Of a DNA stretch of 64,000 bases, positions 1 to 13,092 are shown in pieces. Each line of letters starts with the position of its first letter. Positions within the stretch are counted from its first letter, which is position 1. The position numbers and the translations under genes were made by a program. This stretch comes from Tetragonia tetragonoides (Eukaryota > Streptophyta > Magnoliopsida > Caryophyllales > Aizoaceae): assembly GCA_038025085.1 (NCBI GenBank), contig CM076147.1, positions 10,733,501-10,797,500 on the forward strand, given 5' to 3'. Below the pieces are notes generated by a model. The model was given only the letters and a program-made list of their open reading frames with translations, searched no databases and was not told the origin of the DNA.

Positions 1-855
1 TGCCATTTTTTTGGCAAAAAAGAAAAAAGCACACACAATTGTGATGATGATGGAGAAAAATCAGGCTTCGTGGGCAAGGAATAAGAGAACGGAGGTTGAA
101 TCTGGCTTAAAAAAGGAGCATTTTTGGGTGTTGTGGAAAAAAACAGGCCTAGGATAGAGCGAGAGAGAGGAGAGAGAAAGAGAGAGAATATGTGTGTGTG
201 TCTGCCTAGAACTGTGAAAAATATAAGGGCCTTTCAAGACAAACCCGTGACTTTGTTTCTGCATCTTTCTTTCTCTCTCTATCCTCCAAAATTTGATCCC
301 GGGCAGACAGATACACCAACTTAAAAATGGTGCAGTGAGGAGATCACTTATGATAGTGTGCAAAGTGCATGCATGGTATGGTATGGTATGGTGGTGTGAG
401 AATTGACGGTGACACCCTCGCAAATGCAACGTAGTAACCTTTTTTTTCTTTCTTTCCTAAATATAGCCACATTTGTGCTTTTGGCAGCTACTTGCTTGTA
501 TCGTCTTGCAAGTATTCTAAAGGTCATTGGTTTGCTTCTATTTTGTTCTAAAATTTTGAACAAAGATACAATAAAAACAAAGCTAGCCAGCTCTAGAAGG
601 GGCTTGTTTGGGGCTCTATATACCCTTCTTTTATGGGTACGTGTGGTTACGATTTTGAGAAATAAGAATCGACAAATTTTTGAAGATATTATGTTACTTG
701 ATGACCCATGTCCCATCTTAATGTATGATCTAGGTTGGACGGTCTAATTTGGATACGGGAAATGAATACGGATATGAAATATTTGCATCTCTGAAAAAAT
801 ATAAGAGTAGAAAAGCGTAGTAATTAAATAATATAATATATAAAAAAAAATTAGA
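1..855. other. Unassigned flanking DNA
   Basis: No gene or element is recognisable. The stretch holds a purine-rich GA tract near 155-190, a few tandem copies of the pentamer GGTAT near 375-390 and AT-rich DNA from about 780. The open frames are short, overlap on both strands and show no familiar domain. Confidence 0.4.
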
Positions 856-1752
856 ATAAATCTAGGCACTAAATCTTCATATTATGAAAACAACGACTAA
901 GCAATGTGAACTAAAAAAATTCAAACATGCATCATATTGAACCATGATCAGTTTGATGATCACAGATTAAATTAAGTTAAATGAAATATATATATAATAG
1001 ATGTTAGTTGAACTATTGATTTAATATATTGAATCTACTAATGTGTTTATGCAAGCTTGTAGATTAGTTCATATTGATAGGTTTAAGCATGAAGTTGCTA
1101 TACAACAATGAAGATAAAAATCAAAGACTTATAAAACTTTACATTTTAATGGTTCTATTTATTAGAGCTCATTTGTTAATTTTTCTGTTATTTGGTAAAA
1201 TATTATCTTGTTAGAAAAGATATTATATAGTCAATATTGTGTTGAAAATCCTACCGATTTGATATATATTTTGGGATATTTATTTTTGATATCTTTGAGC
1301 TCAAAACGTATTATTTGTAAATATATTATTTTTAGGTGAGTTGAAAATCCGAATTTCAGTTTTATTTTCGAAAAACCTATTTGCCTATATAAAGGGTAGT
1401 CATCTATTATTTCAAGTTCGCGATTTACAAACCCCTAAGTGTTCATATTTTCAGAGAGAAATTTTTGAGAGAACACTATATATAGTTTGCCTAAGTAATT
1501 AAAGAAACATATTAACAAGTTCTAGAGAGCTATAGAAATTAAATTGTACCTTACGCTTTTGAGAGGTTGAGAGGTAAACAATATTCCTTATAGTTAAGAA
1601 TAGCTTGGATTATTAGTGTCCAAGGGGTTAGGCTTAGATTAGAGTAATTGAGTCTAAGTTCTTTTGGGTTGAATCAGGGTAATTGAGTTCGAGTTCGTGA
1701 CTTCAATCATCTAGTAAATTGGGTTGGAGTGAGTTGGGTGGAACCAGAGTCG
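856..1752 (+). repeat. Left LTR-like repeat of a copia element, first part
   Basis: This stretch is repeated in the same orientation at 11877-13092 with high similarity. The first shared word is TAAATCTAGGCACTAAATC and the last shared stretch reads GAGTTGGGT. The two copies flank a decayed Ty1/copia interior, so they are best read as its LTRs. The left LTR is cut at 1752 by a CACTA element and resumes at 8365. The shared part does not start with the usual TG, so the outer boundary is uncertain. The right copy carries about 350 extra bases (near 12195-12550) that this copy lacks. Confidence 0.7.
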
Positions 1753-2221
1753 CACTACAAGAAAAACTGTTATTGGCAGCAACGAAAGTCGTTGCGAAAA
1801 GTACATTGTCGTTGCGAAAATAATTTTTGCAACGACATTTATCGTGTCATGGTTGTTGCGTGACTGGGCGTTACAAAAGAATAACACAATAACTTTTGTC
1901 GTTGCAAAAAATTCATTTTCGGCAACGACTTCTATCATTGTTGGATTGTGGTGAGAAACGATGACTTCTATCGTTGCCATACCTATCAATGCATGTGTCT
2001 TAGGTAAACATATATCGCAACAAATGTGGTCGTTGCAAAAAATACACATGTTTTCTGCAACAACAAATGTCATTGTGAAAAATAATTCATGTTTTTTTAA
2101 AAAAAAATTAATGAGCACAAATGTAAAATCAATTCAAGCTCCATGATCCACAAAACCTGTTTTTTATATATTATTTAAAGTAAATACAACATGTCACAAT
2201 CCATGTGCCAAAATTTACATT

Positions 2222-2600
2222 CACTACGAAAAAAACAATATTTTGAGGCAACCCATAATTACATCTATAGGCCTGATGTAGCCTCTGAAAGTCATTTAAG
2301 GCACTCAGTTGGATGCCTCTAAGAAACGTGTGGTTGCATCTAAAGGATGCCTTTGGAGACATCCAATTTATTTGATGCTAAAGACTAGTTTTGGAGGCAC
2401 CTAATATTGATGCCTCTAACTGTCTATTTAGAGGCAACTACACTCAGTTCGCCCCAAAAAAATAGTTTGAGGCAATTCATTATTTGGCCTCTAAATGACC
2501 TTTTAGATGTATAATGATCTGATAACTCAAAAGATATTTAGCAGCAACAAAACAATAAATTGCCTCTTAATCCTTGTCTCAAAAAATTGGTTTAATCAAG
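2222..2600 (+). repeat. Possible second CACTA-type end nested in the first
   Basis: The sequence CACTACGAAAAAAAC at 2222 looks like a CACTA terminus. It is followed by about 350 bases with repeated GAGGCAAC and GCCTCTAA words in both orientations, as in CACTA sub-terminal regions but with a different motif from the enclosing element. No matching right end (ending TCGTAGTG) was found, so this is either a fragment or a nested element whose right end is lost. Confidence 0.4.
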
Positions 2601-2989
2601 TTTAAATTGTTGTTTTATTAAATTATGTTTTGAGGCATCTATTGTAATGATCTTTTTTTTTTTAAATATATGCAATATTTTTAGTATTTATGATCTCAAT
2701 CGCAATTAGTAATATAACAAGCAATAATATAACTCACAAAGAAAACGTAAGTTGTTCATTCAATTGAAACATGATGTAGAACATAATCTTGGGAAATATA
2801 TTATCCAACCAAAAAGAAAAACAAATTCCAAGACATGAATTCAGAACATCTACCAACATTCATTTGACAACTCAATAGAATGATAACTATAAAAACATAA
2901 ATCCAAAGCATCCACCGGCTCCTCATCGAAGGCATGATTGGAATGAATGGAGAAGTAGAGTGGCCTCGATAAAGGTTTATTTGTCTCCC

Positions 2990-5900
2990 TTGTCTACCTC
3001 ATAATCAAACTCACGTCCTTCAGTTTGCTCCTCGTTTATCATCTGCATGATTTCATTAAAGCAATGTTAGCTTCGTCTCTTTTGGAAAATCGGGAAATTT
3101 CAGTAAGCAACCTATATACGTTTGAACACATACTTAATTCAACCCAAATCACAGTAATAAAAGTCTACAACGACATCATCATATAAACAAAATAATATGA
3201 TGGTGTGCCTCATAGGGCATGAATGTACCCCTGCATGTGTGATGTGTACAACAGGTTGAGACGAAATAGTAGACCACCTCTTTTTGACTGCCCCTTCTCC
3301 AAAGAAATATGGAAAAAAGATCTGAGGTGGTATGGTATACACAGGAACCCTCTTGATCGGAAGAACAAAACTGAGTAGTTAAGGCAGAGAATTAGAGAAT
3401 TAGATGATGCAAACACAAAACTTGTATTCAGGGAATTCTTTTTGTAGCTATGCTGTTTATCATATTTAGATAGCACGAAAGAAGTTAAAATTTCATCAAA
3501 CTCAAACAACAAAGCAGAAAATCACAGTGACAATTGCCAAAGAATCGCACCTTCGAGCACAAAACAAGTTGAGATTTCAGCAAACTCAAACAAGAGAGCA
3601 GCATATCAAGTGATAATCGCCAGAGAGAGTTGCACCTCAGAAATTCAAATTTTCACCCTTCCTAGAAGGTGCTGAAGCATTCAAAACAGTCCAGAGACAC
3701 TTTTTGTAACTAGTTGGCTTTGTCAAAACCACCAGCTCTAAAAATGCTTATCTTAGTTAACGAAATTACCTTTTTTTATTGATAAACAAAAACTAATAAG
3801 ATTTTCCATCATATAACAATATATTGAATAACTTGTGACAAGTTACAAAAGACTAAAGATGAATTTGAATATTGACAACAAAGGCGATTATGACCCGTGC
3901 AAAATTTAGTCGATCTACCCCACAATCTAACGGGATACTTAAAGAATTGTTCACGACCGGTTTTTAACATAAACCAGTATTGTTTTTGTGATCATTTTTC
4001 GCCAAAAAAAAAATCATTTACAGGCAAACGAGAAAAAAGAACTACAATCCTTGTATAACATCGTCTCACATACAATGATGTCATGATGTTTTTAAGTCAC
4101 CATTGTACAATTATCATGAAAGTTCACATTATCTTATGGTAGTACAATTTCACATAGTTTTTTGTACCAAAATAATCATTTAATAGATTGATTTGGACCA
4201 TATGTCTCTTCTAAACAAGAATTTATCAATATAATGAGAAATATATTGACTATAATTTAATGTTTGTATTATTATCATAAATATTCTATTCAATCTAGTA
4301 CTGATAAGTTTAAGCAAGTAAAAATATTTCGAGGATGAGGTGGGAGCACAAGTGGTAATTCTCTCACTCTCAGTATATTGATTATCATTTTAGTAACCAA
4401 GCAAAAATACGAAAAGTACATCAAAACTTCATTTTTCCGTCGTTGTTGCTTCTAGATCGTCATAGTGTATGTCTCTTGCCTTGAGAACAATGTCTGCATA
4501 GTAATATTGACAATCGGCCATCTGTATAACAGAATAAGTTTGAGGACAAGAATTCCAAATCAGACATGTGCAAGTAACAAATAAATCATTGAGAGCCAAC
4601 ACTAATGCGACGAGGAAATGGAAATACAAACGACTAATTAACAAGGTTTAAGTACTTGTCTGTCTTCACTACTGATCCCAACTTAACCAGGTCCGAAATT
4701 AAGAACCTAAAAACATGTAAAAGATATACGCATATCATCATTTTATGCATACAAGTACATACCAATTAGTCTACCTTAACAAGCAACAATTGTGCCAACA
4801 TAATCTAAATGAGAACTAAGAGTAGAAGGTCAAAGATACATGATCATGAAATGTATCCAAAACACGCTTATCTGTCTTGAACAACCAGTAGCACAACAGT
4901 GACAAAAATATAACTAGTAGAATGATGTAATTCAGCCTACAACATAATGTAAATAATAGAATGCAACAACAACTTTCCAAACACAGTCGCAACATACATG
5001 AACACTAAAAAAAAACAATAGATCACACAACAAGAACAAAAGCGAGTTGAAACATAAAGCTCAAAACTGGTATCAGAATATGTATCTGGGGTCTACGGTG
5101 TTCCTATTGCTTATCGCAAGCAGTTTGAATCAAAGAACTAATTGTGTAAGAGAAACAAATAACACCTTCCAGCTTAAAAACCTCTAACAGCTAATGGAAC
5201 AAGAAAATACAGATTAGCATAATACAAGAAAACAATGAGGTCATGGGTAAGAAAGATTCAGCATCCTGGGATGCGGATTTAATATATAGACTGGAATACA
5301 TACCTCTCATGTTCCATAGTATGTGCCAATGGAAGTATAACTTGATTACCCGAACCCCCAATTTGGGCTCCAAGCAAGCTACAAGGACTAATTTTGGTAG
5401 GTGCAGCCAAATAAGCATCAATGTTGTTGTCAGCCCATTATGATCTGTACTCCCTCAGTATTCAGTCCTGTACATTCAGGTCTGAGAACAAGTAAAAAAA
5501 TATGTAAAAATTGCTACATAAGTGCATGTTAGTTGATTGTATCGTTCCTCTATTGAAATACCACTGAAAGAAAATGCTTTATCCTAGTGTCTTAAGCCTC
5601 AAAACATGTTGAAAACATGGTTATGCAGTGTGATACCAGTTCAGAATTCAGAACAGAATTCAGCTCACAAACATATGAACTTACCAATTGAAGTGCTTTA
5701 AAACTTATCCTAGCTAGTCCCTGATTTTTCTTGTCGTTCAAGCCTCTGAGTGTGCAAAAATCGTTCTTAATCCGTCTAGAGACTGGAAAATCAAAAATGT
5801 TATCCCTTATTTTCACCTAAGAGAACTTTTATTCAACTCCCTTTGTTGGTCTAATAACCAATTGAGCAAGCATGTGAAGCAAACAAAATCCTAAAATTAC

Positions 5901-6160
5901 AGCTCACAATTTTGTTGATAACATAAATAAAATAAGATAAAATAAAGGAGCCCAAACTTCCAAAATTGAGACAAACCAGCCAAGAGGGAGAGAAAGAGAT
6001 TCAGAGAGAGATTTACCAGCAGCAAAGACAAACATGGTGGGTGCTATGGCATTGTGAGATGAGAAAATTCTCAGTGTGAAGTACAAACTCTCAGTTTTTG
6101 GGTTCATCAATCGCAAATTCTCAGTTAAAATACCTGAATCAGGAGCATTTATCAAAAACT
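2990..6160 (-). other. Exon-like stretches of an unidentified captured gene
   Basis: Inside the CACTA element the minus strand shows several short open stretches bounded by plausible splice signals. One ends at a GTATGT donor near 5304 and can be read upstream to about 5436; its peptide includes NIDAYLAAPTKISPCSLLG. Another (5685-5782) has a TTTTCCAG acceptor and a GTAAGT donor. A third starts after TTATACAG near 4520 and ends at a stop near 4431. A fourth starts after GCAG near 3045 and stops near 2977. The protein was not recognised. CACTA elements are known to capture host gene pieces, but no continuous frame could be assembled, so this remains an inference. Confidence 0.3.
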
Positions 6161-8364
6161 TACAACATCAGTACACTCAATTCCTCTAACCCATCACCAA
6201 AAGAGTAAACAGAAACCCATATTACAACTATGTAAAAACAGGTCAATATATCTACCCAAATTCAGTTTCAACCAATTTAATGTTGATGTTATATTCTTAT
6301 TCCAATAATCAAGCAACCTGGCTATCTTATATTAGCTTTTGCAAAAAAAAAAATATCATAGTTCGGATTTTCTAGTTTGTAGTTCTGAATTTTTGACTTA
6401 GAACACCAATATCGTAGTTCTGAAGTTGCATAACCCTCAAGAACACAAGTAATAAAAGCATGTTGAAATCATAGGTACAAGAAAGGAAACCCATACAACA
6501 GTAGACAAAAACATAGTCTTTGTCAATTTAAGCGAATTCTTGGAGAATACAGATCATATTAGAACTTAAATTATCAGCATAGATGCACAAACATCTAACC
6601 ATGAAATTGTACAAGTGAAGAAAACATACCCTGTCAATCATGAATGACATTTAAAAACTAGTTCCTCAACATGGCACTTTAACGTAAGTTAGCTTCCTAA
6701 ACAAGGCATTCCCATCATCTAATCATTATCCATATCAAAACCAAAAGTCATTAGACTAATAGGATTCTTAAAATGAAGAGAAACATGTGTATAATGACAA
6801 AATATGAAATGAAAGTTCTAAGCCAACCCGAGAAACTAAAGCATGTGTCTGATCAGAGCAAACATGTACTAAAGTAGTGAGTTTAGACCCTTAGTGAGTT
6901 TAAACTGAGCAAAATTCTACTCATTACTTACGAATTGTTCCTTGTGAACATTTGAGTTTCCAGACTTTAACAAGCAACATTATGCTAGATAATCTAAAAT
7001 CAAGCCTGAGAGCAGCAGGTCAGAAATAAGGTGCAACTTACCACACTTATCTGAGTATTTGCATAAATCATTTCTTTTTCTAGCTGATATGTTCTACAAA
7101 ATAAACCTATCAAAAGCAACTCAAATTTAACTAAATTAACACGCAAGAACTTGAAAGAAAACAACATACATATCAAACATTTACAATGAAATTAGAAATC
7201 TTACTCTTTATGAACATTCTGTACTTTCAGTCGTTGATCTTAATCAAACTAATTTCTCAAACAACAACAATAATTGTAGTAATCGTGATTAAACACATGT
7301 CAAATACGCTGATGTCTATCATAATGAATAAGATGAAAAAGGAAGGGGATGAATGGTTCCACATAAATGACCAGTTTACCCCTCAAATAGTAAGCAGTTA
7401 ACAGAAATATTAATGGAGTAGACGGAAAACACTTTAGTGACACAAATTTAATTAACCCAGGCAAGTGAAGTGGAAATATGTAAAACACAGGTTACTAAAT
7501 AATAATTATCCCAAATAATAATCATCCCATACGTCAGGGCACTAAAGTGGAAATTTTTCTTCTTCTTCTTATTATTATTATTCAACAACATCACTAAATT
7601 TAGAGTTACTCTCAGTGAATTAAATCTATTGTAAGTTGAATCCCAAACTTCTACATATCAATTTCAAAAGTTAGGGTTTAATGTTACCTCTTCAGTAAAA
7701 ATTGACCAAGGCGGTAGCGGTGGTGGGTGATGATTGAAGGCGGTAACGGTGGTGAGTGATGACTATCGCCAATGGTGGTCGAAGCTTATAATCTCCTCTA
7801 TTCTTGAGCGGACGAGCATTTTATCTGGCGCAAATTGATTGCTTATCTAGCACCAATCCACTACTTTGCTTTTGGTCATAGCTTTATATGAGAGAGATAG
7901 GGAAAACCGAAGGGGAACAGGGAGGAGGTAGGAGGGGAAATGGAAAGAGAGGAGGAGGGTGAGGGTTAGTAGCTTTTGATGAGACAGAGATAAGGACAAT
8001 TTGTCTCGCCAAAAGTAAACGACATGGGGTGATTTTATTTTTCTCTTTTTCTTTTAATATCTTTTCCAACGAAACCAGTCCTTGCTATATATCTTCTGTA
8101 TATTCACAACAATAATCTTAGCTGCTATAAATCAGAGGAAACAATGGCAACAACATCTGTCGTTGCGAAATATTATCAGTTATATATAGCAACGACCACA
8201 TTTATTGTCAAAAACTGGTCCCAAAATTTCAAATGAGCCTGCTCAAATTTTGCTTGGTGGGAAATGAAAATTATATTTTTGGTCGTTGCGATAAATTATT
8301 AATTGCAACGATAAAAAATTGTCGATGCAAATTTTCGTTGCGAAAAAGGGATTTTCTTGTAGTG

Positions 8365-8681
8365 TCAGTTTGATCGAGTTGTACTACTGTTTAGTGAGAA
8401 TAAGTATTCACTGAAAGTCTTTCGGGCCGTGGTTTTTCATCCTTTGTAGTTTCAAAGAGTTTTCCACGTAAAATCGTGAGTGCTTTTATTATTGCTTCTA
8501 TTTGTTTATTAGCTTTATCTAACATTGCTCTTTGTTTACGTAAACATTCCTTAAGTCAACGTTCCTTAAAGTTGGTAGCAATCCTAAAAGTACAAAAAAT
8601 GTTCTACATAGTTTTAAATTCCTCAAAAGGTTTTAGAACACAATTCACCCCCTCTCTTGTGTTCTACCGGTGCTACTTACA
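8365..8681 (+). repeat. Left copia LTR, second part (after the CACTA insertion)
   Basis: The LTR resumes after the CACTA element and ends TACTTACA at 8681, three bases before a primer-binding site. The right LTR copy (ending about 13092) has no counterpart of this part, so that copy is truncated at its 3' end. Confidence 0.6.
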
Positions 8682-8683
8682 AT

Positions 8684-8698
8684 TGGTATCAAAGCAGG
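8684..8698 (+). other. Primer-binding site of the left copia element
   Basis: TGGTATCAAAGCAGG lies two bases after the LTR end. It matches the plant retrotransposon site complementary to the initiator methionine tRNA 3' end, with A in place of G at one position (TGGTATCAGAGC is usual). It fixes the LTR boundary and the plus orientation. Confidence 0.8.
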
Positions 8699-8718
8699 TT
8701 TCTCTTAAGAACAGGTTA

Positions 8719-10461
8719 ATGCTTGGAGGGATGTGGATCATGGACACGGTACCACAACACATATGGGAAGGTCAATCTACTATCAGGTCACCTTACTTTG
8801 ATGGTGAGAACTTTAGTTGGTGGAAAAAGAAAATGCAAATCTATCTCATATTCGAAGATTATCAGGTACGACAAGTTACTAGAGATGGACAATTAGTTAT
8901 CACCAAAACTGTCGCCGAAGGTAAGGTAAGCTTTAATGTTGAAAAATAATGGTCTGAACAAGGTATCATAAAATAAGAGAAAAACGCTAAAAAGTTATGT
9001 GTCTATTGCATTGTGTCTTAGAGTAAATGAGTTCAATAGAATTTCTGCTTATACTATTGCTAAACAAATTTGGGATACTTTTAATATTGCTCACGAAGGA
9101 ACGATGCAAGTCAAAAAATCTAAAATTGATTTACTTGTTTTAAAATATGAAGCTTTTGCGATGATAGACGATGAATCTATTAAACACCTGTTTACTCGCT
9201 TTACTACTTTTATTATTGAACTAACTACATTTGGAGTATAAAGGACCAAATCAGAAAGGTATTAAGAAGTCTGTCACCTAGATCGAATATTAGACTGACA
9301 ACAATTCAAGAATCCAAGGATCTATCGACATATTCCATAGAATAGTTGATGTGATCGTTACTTACACATTAGATGTCACTTGACCAACGTTCCGATCAAT
9401 CATAAAAGAAGAAAGGACTAGAACTTAAAGCCAAAGATGATGACGATAGTGATTTCGATCTAGATGTGGAGAAACTCGCAGTGTTTACACGAAAATTCAA
9501 AAAGTTTTCCAGGAACAAATATTCTAAGAAAAACTACACGAAAGGTAAGAATCCTTCTGATCTAGTAATAAACAAGTTTCTACTGATGGAAATTGTCATA
9601 AATGCAGAAAGTTAGGAAATTAGACTAAGGATTTTCCACTATGAAAAAAAGAGAAGAAGCAGAAGAAAACATCTTTCAGAAAGGAACTCAAAAAGCAAAG
9701 AAGGTGAAGATGAAGATGACGATGACGATGAGGGTGTGACCTTATAGAAGCAACTTTCGCAATGATGACACAAACAGACTCTAAATCTGACAGAGATGAG
9801 AAAGGAGATGAAATCCTCAAGGTAACGTTTTCTAAAGTTAGAGATAAGTTGAACGATTTTTCAAAGAATAAGTTATGTAAAATTCTTGATATGTTTATGA
9901 TTGATGCTCAAGAATACTATCTTAAATCGAAGCATGAACTTAAGGAACTTGAGCTTCTAAAGGCTACTCTTGAAAAGGATAACTTAGATCTTAAACTTGT
10001 GAACATGATCTTAAAGGAATAAAAAGAAAACCTAAGCAACAAGGCTAAAGAATCTGAGGAACAAGATAAGAACTGTACCCTTGAATTAAAGAGACAAAAA
10101 TTCAAGACTACTTTTGTTAAGGAATCCCAACCTTCTACGCTTGCTAAGGACTATTTTCCTAACTTAGAGACTACTAGAAAGGAACTCAATGCTCTAAGAA
10201 AGGAAAACTCTACTCTTAGGAACAAATAGAATAAGTATGAAAATGAGGTTAGGAATATTAGGAAAGAAAATGATAATTGGTGTAAAGGACAACAAGCTTT
10301 TAACATGTTGATTAAGCAAGCTAGCAACTCGAACAAAAATGGCATAAGATTCGTGAATAAAAAGAAAATTTTTTGGTATAAGAAGTCCACATATGGTTGA
10401 TTTACTTGAACATAGAGTTTGCATGCATTGTGGATTAACTGGGCATTATATTTATGATTGT
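8719..10461 (+). pseudogene. gag: Copia gag remnant
   Basis: This is the capsid-type protein of a Ty1/copia element, broken by stops and frameshifts. After the first ATG downstream of the primer site, a short frame carries FDGENFSWWKKKMQIYL, the characteristic start of plant copia Gag. A second frame (8999-9241) carries the next part of the Gag domain, with QIWDTFNIAHEGT. The stretch 9760-10390 is lysine- and glutamate-rich and looks like a coiled coil, as in the extended Gag of Sirevirus-like elements. A CCHC zinc knuckle of the form C-x2-C-x4-H-x4-C lies at 10420-10461; a more degraded one lies near 9590-9640. It cannot be expressed as one protein. Confidence 0.8.
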
Positions 10462-10599
10462 TCTTTACGCAAGCGTTCCAGTGAAAGCAATAAGGCCATT
10501 GTAAGACAAGTATGGGTTAGAACAGATTCATTGCATAAAGTTGCTAACCTAAAAGATCCCAAACTAATTTAGGTTCCTAAAATTAGAAATTGATTGAAT

Positions 10600-11876
10600 A
10601 TTGCAGGCCAAAGTGGGAGGTAGCAACCTATGGTTTCTGGATGGTGGTTGCTCGAGACATATGACTAGAGACATCAATAATTTCCTCTCACTACAAGCCT
10701 CTGAAGGAAGTTCCTTGACTTCTGGAGACGACAAGAAAGGCTAAATTGTCGATGTAGGTAAAGTTGGTAAGTCACAAGCCCATGCTTTTGAAAATGTATT
10801 TTTGGTCAATGGTTTAAAATATAATTTGCTTAGTATCTCCCAGCTCTGTGATAGAGGGAAGAAAGTTGAATTTAGTTTTTATAAAGCTGTTAAGGAAAGT
10901 ACAGGTGAAACTAGATTGTATGGGAAACGTTTCAATTATGTTTACAAGGCTAATTTACATGCGATTCTAGAAAATAGTTTGACTTGTATGGATGTGAATG
11001 AGAATGATTCTTTGTTATGGCATAAGAGACTTGGACATGTTGATTTAAATTTGTTGAATAATCTTATTTTCCAAGAATTAGTCACTGGACTACCTAACTG
11101 TAAGTTTGAGTTTGAACAAGTCTCTGATTCACGCGCAAAAGGTAAACATATTCGATCTTCGTTTAAGTCGAAGAATATGGTAAGTACTTCTAAACCTCTA
11201 GAATTGATTCATGTGAATTTATGTGGTCCTATGTGTATTACTCGTAGAGGTGGAAGTAAATATGTTTTTGTTATTGTTCATGAGTATTCAAGATTTACAT
11301 GGACATTATTTCTGCTTCGAAAGAAAATTGTTTTGGTGAGTTTTATATATTTATTAAGAGAGTTCATAAACAGTCTTATCATCAATTATTGTCTATTAGA
11401 TTTGATCATGGTAATGAGTTTGAAAATTCTAAATTTATAATTTTTGTAATGAGCATGGAGTAGACCATAATTTCTCAACCCCCACATCAACCAAATGGTG
11501 TCGTAGAGAGAAAAAATAGAACCATAGAAGACATGGCTAGAACAATGATTATCTCTAGTGGTCTTGCTAGGAAATTTTGGGTTGAAGTTGTTAGTACTGC
11601 ATGTTATATTATGAATCATGTCATGGTTAAACATATATTAAAGAAAACTCCATATGAGTTGTTCAAAGGTTGAAACCAAACATTACATATTTAGGATATT
11701 TGGTGTTAAATGTTATGTGCATAATAATGGTAAGAACAACCTTGGTAAATTTGACCCTAGAAGCGTGAAGTTGTGTTTCTAGGATATTCATCCCATAGCA
11801 AAGCATATAAGGTGTACAATAAGAGAACAATGTGCATGGAATAAAGTATTCATATTATTTTTGATGAAGTTTTTAA
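10600..11876 (+). pseudogene. pol: Copia protease-integrase remnant; RT and RNase H missing
   Basis: The protease motif appears as FLDGGCSRHM (near 10635), with the usual DSG changed. The GAG-pre-integrase domain is clear in 10802-11440 (LLWHKRLGHVDLNLLNNL). The integrase core follows (GGSKYVFVIVHEYSRFTW), with the usual first catalytic aspartate replaced in HVNLCGP. The integrase tail reads on in broken frames to about 11870. There the right LTR-like repeat starts directly, so reverse transcriptase and RNase H are absent, by deletion or because the copy is a non-autonomous derivative. Confidence 0.8.
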
Positions 11877-13092
11877 AATAAATCTAGGCACTAAATCTTC
11901 ATATTTTGAAAACAACGACTAAGCAATGTGAACTAAAAAACATTCAAACATCATATTGAACCATGATTGTTTTGATGATGACAAACTAACTTAAGTTAAA
12001 TGAAATATAATACATGTTAGTTGAACTATTAATTTAATATATTGAATCTACTAATGTCTTTATTATGCAAGCTTGTAGATTAGTTCATATTAGTAGGTTG
12101 AAGCATGAAGTTTCTATACAACAATGGAGATGACAACCAAGCTTGAAAACTTATGAAGCTTTACATTTTAATGGTTATATTTATTAGAGCTCATTTGTTA
12201 AAGTTGTTAAAGATGAAGTTAATTTGATTACTTAATTAGTTGGCAAACTAAATAAACGATTTGAGGGAAACGTTCTTATACTGGAAAAACTTAACTATGG
12301 AGTATTCCTTAGGTGAGATGTTACCTATTGGGAGACTACAGTTTACACGTACATTTAGTATTTTCTAAAATATCATTTTTAGTAAAACTATTATATTTAC
12401 TAGATAATATTCCTACTTGCAATTATATTGATCTTTTATATAGAAAAGATATTTCGTACATATGGGAGGATTTTACTTCGAAATATTTACCATTGTATTA
12501 TATACTATGTAGTGACCGAAAATATCAAATATTTTCTTAGTGAAAATTTGTCTATTATATGGTAAAATATTATCTTGTTAAAAAACATATTATTTTGTCA
12601 ATGTTGTGTCGAAAATCCTACCGGTTTGATACATATTTTAGGATATTTATTTTTGATATCTTTGAGCTCAAAAAGTATTGTTTATAAAGATATTATATTT
12701 AGGTTAATTTAAAATCCGAATTTCAGTTTTATTTTCGAAAAACTAATTTGCCTATATGAAGGAGAGTTATCTATCATTTCAAGTTTACGATTTTACAACC
12801 CCTAAGTGTTCATATTTTCAAAGAGAAATTTTTGAGAGAACACTACAGTTTGCCTAATTAAAGAAATATATTAACAACTGCTAGAGAGCTATAGAAATTA
12901 AATTGTACCTTACGCTTTGGAGAGGTTGAGAGGCAAACAATATTCCTTATAGTTAAGAATAGCTTGGATTAGTGTCCAATTGGCTTAGATCAGAGTAATT
13001 GGGTCTAAGTTCGTTTGGTCTTAATCAGAGTAAGTGGGTTCGAGTTCGTGACTTCAATTAGAGTAAATTGGGTTAGAGTGAGTTGGGTTCGT
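11877..13092 (+). repeat. Right LTR-like repeat of the copia element (3'-truncated)
   Basis: This is the second copy of the repeat at 856-1752. It contains about 350 bases (12195-12550) absent from the left copy, either an insertion here or a deletion there. Similarity ends near 13092, so the part matching 8365-8681 is missing. It abuts the integrase remnant with no recognisable polypurine tract. Confidence 0.7.

Larger units (their letters stand above)
1753..8364. mobile_element. CACTA (En/Spm-type) DNA transposon, non-autonomous or decayed
   Basis: The element begins CACTACAAGAAAA and ends TTTTCTTGTAGTG, a perfect 13-bp terminal inverted repeat of the CACTA superfamily. Both ends carry many sub-terminal copies of GTCGTTGC or its complement (1785-2070 and 8155-8345), another hallmark of the group. 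The flanking trinucleotides are TCG (1750-1752) and TCA (8365-8367), a target duplication with one mismatch. No frame resembling a CACTA transposase was recognised in the 6.6 kb interior, which holds only short open frames and a few exon-like stretches on the minus strand. It sits inside the left LTR of the copia element and is therefore younger than that element. Confidence 0.85.
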
